DNA of 64,000 nt. Source: Tetrapyrgos nigripes. Taxonomy: Eukaryota > Basidiomycota > Agaricomycetes > Agaricales > Campanellaceae. Shown here piece after piece: positions 45,346 to 55,387 of this stretch. Under the pieces are notes generated by a model that saw only the letters and a program-made list of their open reading frames with translations, made no database searches and was not told the DNA's origin. Position numbers and translations under genes: made by a program. Within the stretch, counting starts at the first letter, position 1, and each line of letters begins with the position of its first letter. The DNA lies in contig JAACJM010000279.1 in assembly GCA_013368315.1 (NCBI GenBank), positions 41,359 through 105,358 on the forward strand. The letters are read 5' to 3'.

Positions 45346-46743
45346 CATCAGCAAAATACCGGGTCCTTCTATTCCTTCTATGGCTAGACGTATAGAAGGA
45401 ATAGAAGAATAGAAAGTGTTCTATGGGTAGAGGTACATGACTATTCGATAGACGACCTTCTATTCTAATAGACATTGTTCTATTGACGTCTATACACTGG
45501 TCTATACATGTATACATAGCTTCTAAAGACGCAGTCAAACTCATTGGTAAATCTGAAATTCCTACCTGCCCAATAACCAAAACCTTTATGGTCAAGACGA
45601 CGTCTTCTGTGTAGTTGCACATGTACAAGCGGCCCTTGATGCTTGATGCTCCGAAGGATCTGAAAAACGACTTTATTAGACAGACACGTAAAACACGAAA
45701 AAGAAACGCACGGAGTTACCACCTTGGAGTCACCTGGATGTAGATGGGACTCCTTAATCACTTTGCACAGTCAAGAGTCAGAAAGGGACTCACCAAGTCG
45801 CTCATTATCCCATCGCGTGAGCTGTTCCTGTGCACAATAATTGAGTATACATATGAGACGGCAGTGAGTAAACGTCTGACTAACCGAGAGCCATACGTTA
45901 TAGAAAAACAGTAATCTCGTTGCAGAATTCCAGAAAGACTAGGACAAATCAGACGAAGTGAGCACTTTGAAGACGGCAGACATTGGGTAGGGATTTCACA
46001 GATCGTTGAAGTGAGTGGGAGCTAGAACAACCAAGTATTGTGAAGCACAGGATGGAAATTGAAGGACATCGTAGTTTGTTGAAAAGTTGGCCATGCCAGC
46101 GTGTCCAGTGTATCCGACACGATCACATTTTGCATGATTTACGCCATTCACTCCGAGAGACATGGGATTGTTGAGAATGCCGTAGACAGGAGTAGGGACT
46201 CAGACTTGATAAACATTGAGGGCACAGCGAGGACGTGGACGAGGTTGAAGTTGGGGTGGGCCGAAAAAGTCAACATGCGTGACCATGCTGTAGCCGAGAC
46301 GATAACGCCATTTCACGCAATTGCACGTCATCCGACGTCATTCTACCATTACCCGCCTCCGCAGTCCAAAGCTGCCCCGCCCCCCGAATCTCCCTTGTGC
46401 GCACGCCCTCGCACCCATAATTCAGAATCCTCTTCATCCTGAGGCAAACACAGCATTAGCAGCCTGTAGTAGCGTAGTACAAGGTATTACATACATGCTT
46501 CTCAACGTTTTTATAATATCTATCGGCATGCATGAAAATTTCCCTTTAGCCCAGCAAAGAAGGTAATCAAGACAGAGATAGACGAATAGACCAATGGATA
46601 GAAAAAGACGCGAGCGGAGTAGACATAGATGCGTGCGGAATAGACATAGACGGGGATAGACTGAGCCGGAATAGAGATAGACGTGGATAAATAGATGATA
46701 GCAGCGATAGACCCGGATAGACCAACCCGGTATTTTGCTGATG
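45346..46743. mobile_element. Element I: CATCAG-ended non-autonomous transposon
   Basis: Perfect 19-bp terminal inverted repeats, CATCAGCAAAATACCGGGT. It is flanked by TC on both sides (45344-45345 and 46744-46745), a 2-bp target duplication. Both subterminal zones are rich in TCTATTCC/GTCTAT motifs. No transposase in 1398 bp. Two-base duplications and CA-starting ends fit the broad CACTA/Plavaka-like group better than Tc1, hAT or Harbinger, but CATCAG is not the usual CACTA end, so placement is tentative. Confidence 0.8.
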
Positions 46744-47603
46744 TCGGCAGTCAGCGCGTCGTCCTCTCCAGCGTTGTCTATTTCTATTCCGACTTTTGCG
46801 TCTGCGTCGGCCTCCAACTTGCCTACCGTTGTCTCGTCTGAGGCTCCTTCGTCGGCATCTACATCTGCGTTGGCCTCCAGCGTGTCGTCTTCGGTTCCTT
46901 CGTCGGCATCTGCATCTGCGTCGGCCTCCAGCGTGTCGTCTTCGGTTCCTTCGTCGGCATCTGCACCTCCCTCCAGCCCTTCCTCCGACGTCCCCTTCCC
47001 TCCACTTGGTGCCCCCGTCAACCGTCACCTCGTCCCCATCGTCCCCTTCAACTTCACCCCCTTCCCAATCCCATCCCACCAACCCATCTCCTCCATCTTC
47101 ATCCCCACCGACCCTCTCTCCCCTCCTCCCGTCTTCGACTCTTCCTCCCCAACCTCCGGTACCAACCCCCCTACTATCCCCTCCTTCCAAGACGCATGGG
47201 ACATCGCCTACTCCAAAGCCAAATCCCTCTTATCCACTTTCACCCTCGAAGAAAAAGTCAACGTCACCACTGGGGTAGGATGGCAGAATGGACTTTGTGT
47301 TGGAAACATCCCTGCTAATGAAGCAAAGGGCTTTCCTGGGTTGTTTTTGGAAGACTCACCTTTGGGTGTGAGGTTTGCGGATTATGTGACTGCGTTTCCG
47401 ACGGCTTTGATGGCGGCTAGTACGTGGAATAGGAGGTTGATTAGGGAGAGGGGGTTGGCGATGGGGAGGGAACATGTGGGTAAGGGGGTTAATGTTGCGT
47501 TGGGGCCTATGATGAATATGGGTGGGTACTCTTTCGCTTTATTACTGTCTTTCTTGCTAAGCTGACTTGCATTGTGATACAGGCCGCGTCGCCCAAGGAG
47601 GCA

Positions 47604-49318
47604 CATCAGGAAAAGCCTCATATACAACTTCATGCAATAAAGGAATGAAAAAGACCGAAAAATGCATGAGAATGCGTTAAATTGCAAGATTATGCATATT
47701 ATGCTCCTCATGCAAGTCCTTTCTTGAGTTCCAAAACTTATGCACAATTATGCACATCTTATGCAACAGACTACATAGATATGCATAGATTATACTCCTT
47801 TACTCGACAATATGCACAGTGAGATACCTGCCTAGTTATCACATTTGACACAATGAAGATGAATAGATAGCAAGAAGTGTATTGGCAACTACTCGAAGTA
47901 CAATCATAACGATAAGCTACACTATCTACGAGCAATATCATACAAATAGACCACAGTCTCTACACAATCTAGACATATTATCAAACGAAAGGCTGTCATA
48001 AGAATTATTAGCTCGAAGAAAGGATAAGGAGTGCTGCGCACATACCTTGAGCATACATCAATGAGGCTCCGTGCAATCAATAAGACCGAGAGGCACGAGA
48101 CATATCCAAACACATGTGGCATGCTAAATCCCGGTGACCAATGGTACGGCTCAGCAAGGATCAAAGACAGGGCAACAGAAAATATCAGACAGTAGAAGAG
48201 AAGCAAAAGAAAAAAAGAAGACGAACCATGCAGAGCACAAAACAATCAAGGGTACTGGCTGAGCGACATTTGTCATGGGCAGTCCTGCAGACGTTGTACC
48301 TAAAGTAACGCAAAAGACAGAGACGTGGAGAGGTTATGAGCATTTTGCGGTGTGGAACATGAGCAGAAGACATACCGTAGTGCACCGTCAGGCAGACATA
48401 TGCAGAATACAAAGAAGCTACTTATAAAAACGCGGCGTGTCGGGATGTACAATGTGCGCAAAATCTCGAACGAAGGTTGCTCTTGCAGACTGAAGGCAGT
48501 GAGGGCGACGTTGGAAACATGTAGAGGGGGGTAAGAGATTGCACGGGAATACTGCTACCTTGAGTTGATGAGGTCCGAAGTTGAAAAGAAACGAAGTCAA
48601 CATGGGTCAGGTGACTGTTTGTTTACATCAAATTCGATCAACTGTACAGTTCTTCCATCGGAGTTTGAATTCTTCAGTCTGCCGTCAATCAAGCTTAAGG
48701 CTCCAATTGCGTTCGGGCTTGCTGTTGTACCTATTGTCATACTTACACTGAAAAACACTCTATGACTCTGAAAAACACTCTATGTACTTGCAACATTGTT
48801 GAGTAATGGGAGGATTCTAGGTCATACTTGGAGTCATGGGGAATAACGGAGATGGGGCAATCGGTAGTCTTGCTACCGTTAGGGCTCTCAACCGTCCGTA
48901 TACGGTTACGGTCGTATTTCTTACGGGTCGTATTTTTTATGGACTACCCGTAACTGTACCGTATTTCTTGCAACTGTGTGTACGATACGGATACGGGTCG
49001 TATACCATCCGTATACAGTCTTTGCGACCGTGTTGCCTGTACCGTCTCAACCAACCCAGACCTTGGCGACGATACGGGTACGGACCTGTTGCACCAAAGA
49101 GTGGAATGTAGGTGTTCCGGCAGTACGCTTTTTTATCCAACTTCGAGCATGCGCCATGCACTAGGATGCATAAAGTTGCTCTGAATGCATAATTATTCCA
49201 CTAGTCTCAAACTTTATGCAAAACGCTGTGTAAGTTGTGTAAATTTTTGCATTTTTACGCATAAAATGCATAATTATACAGTTATTGCATGAAGTTGTAT
49301 ATAAGGCTTTTCCTGATG
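47604..49318. mobile_element. Element II: CATCAG-ended non-autonomous transposon
   Basis: Inverted termini of about 37 bp with one mismatch, starting CATCAGGAAAAGCCT. The flanks repeat CA (47602-47603 and 49319-49320). Subterminal zones are full of TTATGCAT/ATGCATAA motifs. It shares only the first six to seven terminal bases with element I. A region rich in CCGTAT/ACGGGT motifs (48876-49090) looks like a nested insertion. No transposase. A related copy is truncated at 60960-62230. Confidence 0.8.
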
Positions 49319-51924
49319 CAGAAACTGGGAAGGTTTCGGAGCTGATCCGTTTTTGGCTGGTGAAGCTGCGTATGAGACGGTTTTGGGTATGCAACAGGCG
49401 GGTATCACAGCTTGTGCAAAGCATTTTATGTTCAAGTGGGTTTCCTTCTTCTCTTCAATCCCAAGTGACCTGACTCTAACCCTTCTATAAAGCGAACAAG
49501 AACACAAACGAACCACCACCTCTTCCTTTGTCGATTCCCGAACCACACACGAGATTTATGCTCATCCGTTTTTGAGGAGTGTTATGGCTGGTGTGGGGAG
49601 TTTGATGTGTAGTTATAGTACGTGTTGACCCTCCACCCACCCAGTTCTTGATACCCAAGTCCAACACTGACGCGCATCTCCCCATGACACACAGACGCCA
49701 TCAACTCAACCTACACCTGCGAAAACTCACCCACCATCAACGCGTTGCTTAAATCAGAGTACGGGTTCAGAGGGTATATGATGTCGGATTGGCAAGCTAC
49801 GTTGAGTACGTTTGGGAGTGTTGAGGGAGGGTTGGATGTGAGTCTTCTTCGTCTTCGTTCTTCGTCTTACTTCTCTTTCTCATCCTCTTCGTGGTCATGG
49901 TCGTCTTCCTTGGTTTTACTCCCTTCTTTCCCTTCTCATATTCGTCTTCGTTGAACTGACGCTAACTTTGTTGCTCGCACAGATGACAATGCCCGGTGAC
50001 ATTACATTCGACTCTGGAGACTCTTATTTCGGAGGGAATTTAACAGAGTATGTAAGGAATGGGACGATTCCGGAGGAGAGGGTTGATGATATGGGTGAGT
50101 GTTTTTTTTTTTTGTTCTTTAATGGCTTGGTTTTTTTGGAGGGTTTTTTGGTGGGAGTTGGTTGTGTTTTCGTGTTTTCGTTTTCGTTTCTCTCTTTATG
50201 CTTTCGGTTTTTTTGGTTTCGGGACAGGTTGGAGGTATTGGGTGGTGGGTGGTGGGTGTTTAGTGTTTGGGTGGTTTCGTTGGTTTCGCAACGGGGTGGA
50301 GGTGTTAGACGTAGAACGTTGGTTTCTGGCTTGCTGGCTTCTGGCTTCTGGCTTCTCGTTTTCCGTTCTCCGTTCACGTCTTCGGTTTTCTCTTTCTTTT
50401 GGAAGCGGAGGTGGAACTGGGTATGGGGTATGGGTTTCTTGCTTCTTCCACGTTAGCCAATAGCCGGGTGTTGATGGGTGTGAGTGGGTAGGGGTTGGCT
50501 GGGTTTGGCGAGTTGGGCTTACAGCTTTTTTCTGGGTTTCTGGGTTTCTGGTTTCGTTCTCTTTCTTCGTTTTTCTCTTCTTTGACTTTGACTTTGACTT
50601 TTTACCTTTTTTCATTCTTCGTCTTTGACCCTTTTACTTTGCTTTCTTTCTTCCTTTTCCTCGTCGCGTTTGCGTTTTGCGTTTTGTTCCCCTGAGCTTA
50701 TGAGGAGAAAGAGCTTATGAACGAAGAGAAAGCAACGACGACGAGTAACGATGACGTTGGGATTGGAGGATGGATGGATGCTGTCGCTGTCGCTGTCGTC
50801 GTCAGTTTATCATTGCCACTAGGTGGCGGTTAACGTTGACGTATGGCGTGGAGAAAGAGGAATTTGGGTTTATTCGTGGTGTTGGGTTAGGTCACGTAAC
50901 TTCTTTCCGTCTGTGGCCGTTTAGGCTGGGCTGTTGGACGACGTCGGGTGGGCGATGTTTGGGTGTGATTCTCGGTTTCAGGTTATGGCTCTCCTTTTGT
51001 TTTTCGGTTTTCGTCTTTTCCTTTCTCTTCCAAGCTCCTCCTTTCCACGACGATCACTGACCGACTTCTTTCTTCTTTCAACAGCAACCCGTATCCTAGC
51101 AGCCTGGTACCTAGCCCACCAAGACTCCCCCTCCTACCCCACAACCAACTTCAACGCCTTCAACATCCCCGATGAAGCTACCAACGAGCGTGTCAACGTC
51201 CAAGCCGACCACTACAAAATTGTCCGCGAAATCGGCCGTGCTGGGATTGTTCTTAAGAATGAGAAACCTAAGCAAAAGTTCCCCCATACGAATACGGATT
51301 TAGGCAGACCTGCGTTACCGCTGACGGGGAGGGAAAGAGGGGTGCCGGTTGCTGGGTTGGATGCTGCGCCGCAGAGGGGGGGACCGAATATGTTTGGGGA
51401 TCAGGGAGGGAATGAGGGGATTTTGGCGATGGGGTGGGGGAGTGGGTGAGTGGATTGTCTCTTTTTTTTTTTTTATTACCGTTGCCATTGGAGCCAAAGA
51501 GGATTCCGATTACGTTGGCCGGCGTTGGTGTTCACTTTGACGTTGGCGTTGAGGACGTGATTTCTATTGTTTTTGTTTCTCTTCTTCTCCTCAATGTACT
51601 TGACGCTAACCCCCCTCTCTTTCCCCCTCCAGAACCGCCCAGTTCCCCTACCTCATCTCTCCCTACGAAGCCCTCCAACACCATGCCCTCTTCAACCGCT
51701 CCGTCGGTACCCTCTTCTACTGGCAATTCGACGACTTTACTCCTAGCGCCTCACTTCCCTACGTTCCCAAGCCGCTCGTAAAGACGCTGCTCTCGTCTTC
51801 ATCAACTCTGATTCTGGGGAAGACTACATCAATTTCGATGGAAACGAAGGAGATAGGAAAAACTTAACAGCATGGCATAATGGGCATACCCTCGTCCAAA
51901 CCGTTGCTTCCCGCTGACCTGACA

Positions 51925-52920
51925 CAGATGACAATGCTTGGCAACATCACATTCGACTCTGGAGACTCTTATTTCGGAGGGAATTTAACAGAGTATGTAA
52001 GGAATGGGACAATTCCGGAGGAGAGGGTTGATGATATGGGTGAGTCTTTTTCGTTTTTGTTCCATAATGGTTTTTGGGGGGTTTGGTTTTGTCTTTTCGT
52101 GTTTTCGTAACCCTTTATGCTTTCTGTTCTTGGTTTTGGTTTTGGTTTTGGTTTTGGGACGGGATGGACGGAGTGGACGCCGAGTGTTGGGTGTTAGACG
52201 TTAGACGTTAGACGTGGGGTGTTTTGTTCTGGCTTTTGGTTTCTCGTTTTCCGTTCTGGTTCTGGCTTCTCGTTCTCGGTTTTCTCTTTCTTTTGGAGCT
52301 GGACAGGTACGGGGTGGGGATGGGGGATGAGTTTGGGGCGGACCTTGGATTTGGCGAGTTGGGCGTTTGGTTTTTGGTTTTTGGTTTTCGTTCTCGGTTT
52401 TTTCTTTCTTTTGGAGGTGGAGGTGGGTATGGGATTTGGTCTGATGTTGTCGTTGTCGTCGTATCTGGATATTGCGAGTTGGACCCTGGAGTTGGCCAGT
52501 CGGGAGAGTTAGGCTCACGGCCTTTTTCTGGGTTTCTGGTTTCCGGGTTTCGTTCTCTTCGTTTTTTTCCTATTTGACTTTTTACCTTTTTACGCTTTTC
52601 ATCCTTCGTCTTTGACCCTTTTACTTTGCTTTCTTTCTTTCTTTTCCTCGTTGCGTTTGCGTCTTGCCTTTTTTTCTCTCCTGAGGATTTGAGGAGAAAG
52701 CAATGACGGCGAGTAACGAGTAACGAGGTTTGGGGACGGGAGATGGAGGCTGTCGCAGTTGCCGTTGTCGTCAGCTTGTCATCCCCACTAGGTGGTGGTC
52801 AACGTTGACGTATGACGGAGTTTGGCTTTATTCGCGGAGTGTTGGGTTAGATCACATAACTTCTTTCCGTCTGTGGTCGTTGAAGCTGGGCTGTTGGACG
52901 ACGTCGGGTGGGCGGTGCAG
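51925..52920 (+). repeat. Partial duplication of a GH3 exon and its long intron
   Basis: Matches 49979-50980: exon SGDSYFGGNLTEYVRNGTIP followed by the same pyrimidine- and GTTTT-rich intron sequence, with small indels. The join follows CTGACACAG, so the duplicate is fused in place of the missing GH3 3' exons. Confidence 0.85.
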
Positions 52921-53055
52921 GTGATTCCCAGTCTCAATTTGCACGTGTAAAGTATCGTCGTCAACAAAGATATCCTTCGTTTGACTGAGGTTGACAAATA
53001 AAGATCCATTTTTACCCCCCAAGCCGTTGGCAATGTAAGAATGCTGTAGTTGGAT
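52914..53055 (-). pseudogene. AA7-type FAD oxidase exon fragment
   Basis: Minus-strand frame with HSYIANGLGGKNGSLFVNLS and DDDTLHVQIETGNHL, the FAD-binding PCMH region of berberine-bridge/AA7 oxidases (GGHSY-like and VxLSxM-like blocks). No continuation found on either side: downstream is the GH3 duplicate. C-rich runs fill 53270-53320; 53060-53420 holds no supported gene. Confidence 0.6.
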
Positions 53056-53423
53056 ATTAGCGTGATGAATGGGAAATCACAGTAGTGAAGGAGACACATG
53101 TCCCCATTGCTGCGCACAACAACTGCCAAGTTGTATTACAGTAATATATGGCGAAAATGGTTATCACAAGTTCAAGGGACATTAGATAGACAGTGACTAT
53201 GAAAAACAACCGAAAATCGTTTGTGCCCCGTAAACAACAGCCTCATAATTCCCCCCACCGATCTTCACCCCTCTATCTCCACTCCCCAAACCCCAACCCC
53301 CCCCCCCCCCTCTCCCGTCAATCCAAACCATCCTAAACCCCATCACTAACTCACTATATCCTACTCCCATTCCCACATCCCCCCAACATCGCCTTGTTGC
53401 CTCAGATTATCCTCGAGGCTCTT

Positions 53424-55070
53424 CTATTCCTCTATCGACGTAGGTAGCTGAAACACATTCCCTGGATCCACCACCGCTTTCAGAGAGCTTTGAGACGTGG
53501 GTAGTCAGGTCCGTAGTACCGGTGTTGCCCTATATATAAAATACGTCAGTGAGTGAGGAACGGTACGGGATAGAGAAGAAGGGGAAAGGAGGGAGGGAAG
53601 GAGAGGAGGACGAAAGAGTAGGGGGAGGAGGTGAAAGAGGGGAGGAGAAACAAGACATACAATCTCCTAGCCAGTCATCAATGTAGTTGGGGTATGCGCT
53701 GTCAAAACATTAGAGAAAAGTTGGCAAGGCAAACAAAAACAAGACGCACCTGTGTTCTCATCCAGGCGGCATATTATCCACTATACTCCTCACAATACCT
53801 AAATAACGCAGTGGGATCTGTCAGTCAAACCTTGCCAACCTCTCCCCAAAATCCAGCAAAAAAAGTGACTCACCGTCCATGAACACAAACCCCTCCTCCG
53901 GATAAGGCAGTAAACTATTTAGCGAAGACGCATAGGGTTGAAACGTCCAAAGCGTATTCCTATGCGCAAACGCCGTATCGTCGAGAGGGAGAGCGTTAAT
54001 AGCAGAGTTGACTGCGCTGTAGAGTTCGACTTCGACGGGATAGAGCTGTTGAAGAGGGTATCTTAGTATTATAACAGTGTCCGAAAAGGAAAGGGGGGGG
54101 GGAGGGGGGGGGGAAAAAGGGAAAATCCAAAGAAAAACTCACCAGCTCACTGTCCCACCCCACCGTCCCCAAATACTCCATCATCGCACCCATAGCCTCA
54201 TCCGTCAACGGTACCTCTATAGGTGTCATCATACTCTTTGCGTAAAACGTATCATGCATATTCGCTCCCCCCATTCGTCAGAACCGCACCAGCACCCAAC
54301 ATGTTGATGTATGAGCCTGTTACCAACGTCGTACCCGTTCCCGGCTCGGGTAACCCAGACCTGTCCAAAAACCCTTTCAGCATCTCATTAAACCGCGCCT
54401 CTACCTCCTCCCCACTCAAACCGGGTGTCACCGCGAAATACGTCGTCAACATAAGAAGCCTCACACGCCCCTCTCCGACACTTGTTTGAGTACTTCGAAA
54501 TCTGTTCCAATATGGTTGGTGAGGTTAGGTGAGAGGGCGAACTGTTGGTAGGCTTTCATAGTTTGAGTAGCGATGGAGGTAGGGACGAGATGGGTGTGGA
54601 AGCGGAGGGAGGTGGTTAGGGCGAGGGAGGGGGAGGAGCTGTGGATGCCCTGGGTGAAGACGAGTTAGTTGAGAGGGGGAAGATGGTAGGGCAGACGCAC
54701 CGAAATCTCGGAAATCTCTGCTATCGCCCCATTTGCCAACACGACCGTCACAAGAAGAATGTGTCCCCCCATATCCTTAGCATGAAACCCCATCCCCAAA
54801 GTGATTCCTCGTCTCGATACATGCCGTTAAAGATATCGGCGTCGATAGTGATACCCCTCATTTAACTGAGGTCGACGATGAGAGAGCCGTTGGCGACGTA
54901 GATGTGCTACATGAGACACGAAAGAGAAAATGTCAGTGTTGAGTAGAAATTGGAAAGTGAGACTCACTCCACCACTTTGTGCTTCACTCCTGCTTGGATT
55001 ACAGTTGAGACTTGTTCGGTGCAGTTTGGGAAAGCGATAGCAAAGGGGTTTATCCGAAGTGGAGGTTGTC
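53424..55070 (-). pseudogene. AA7-type FAD-dependent oligosaccharide oxidase relic
   Basis: Family blocks occur in order on the minus strand: NPFAIAFPNCTEQVSTVIQA (about 55040), ANGSLIVDLS then a TAA and MRGITIDADIF, LLVTVVLANGAIAEIS (about 54745), KAYQQFALSPNLTNHIG (about 54560), MHDTFYAKSMMTPIEVPLTD, and the C-terminal YYGPDYPRLKAL ... NVFQLPTSIEE ending at the TAG at 53424. Such secreted flavoenzymes oxidise sugars, releasing hydrogen peroxide. Lesions: several in-frame stops, loss of the segment between the GVKH and ANGS blocks (including the usual HSY), a frameshift between VSERGV and LLMLTTYF, and a CT dinucleotide insertion near 53475 in the last exon. Adjacent to the GH3 gene on the opposite strand; together they may once have been a sugar-processing neighbourhood. 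Confidence 0.7.
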
Positions 55071-55387
55071 AAGAGGGAGACTCGTCAGACTAAACAATAC
55101 AAGACGTACATCTCCCACAAAACAACAAATAGATCTCCAATGTCACTCTTGAAAGACCATTTGCCTACAAGACGAGGAGGGACGCGAGTCGCGACACGTC
55201 AAAAAGTTGACTTACCAAATCGAGACCCACGCCCTATATCTTATCTAGGCGCTGAAACTGAATTACATCATGGTCAGCAGGTACATTCGCAACACCTTAT
55301 CTTTTATGCCTCATTGCGCTTCTGATAAACACTCATGTGACTTTGGACACTTTTCAAACTTCTTGCGCAGTGCTATCATCTTTCAAC

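Larger units (their letters stand above)
45200..51924 (+). pseudogene. GH3 beta-glucosidase, disrupted by two transposons
   Basis: The N terminus (MLLTLGFGFGLAVSAVSAQS) is a signal peptide, followed by a Ser/Ala-rich linker with internal repeats. The GH3 catalytic domain follows over several exons: [61 protein letters not shown] (SDW carries the family's catalytic Asp) and GDQGGNEGILAMGWGSG from the second domain. Secreted enzymes of this type hydrolyse cello-oligosaccharides. Lesions: element I splits exon 1 at 45346, element II splits exon 2 at 47604, and one exon shows extra residues (KPKQKFPHTN). After LVQTV near 51905 the sequence jumps back into a duplicate of an earlier exon, so the last part of the enzyme is missing. 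One intron (50095-51084) is 990 nt, exceptional here. Removing each element with one 2-bp repeat restores the frame. Confidence 0.9.

Noticed and set aside
46434..47190. Long minus-strand and alternative plus-strand frames with Arg-, Gly- or Pro-rich repeats
   Set aside because: Shadows of the Ser/Ala-rich linker of the GH3 gene and of element I ends.
47922..48245. 107-codon hydrophobic frame inside element II as a transposon-encoded protein
   Set aside because: No transposase motif, not conserved as a frame in the related element at 60960; treated as chance.
50024..50615. Lys/Arg/Thr-rich frames of 117 and 139 codons
   Set aside because: Lie in the strand-biased 990-nt GH3 intron; composition explains the absence of stops.
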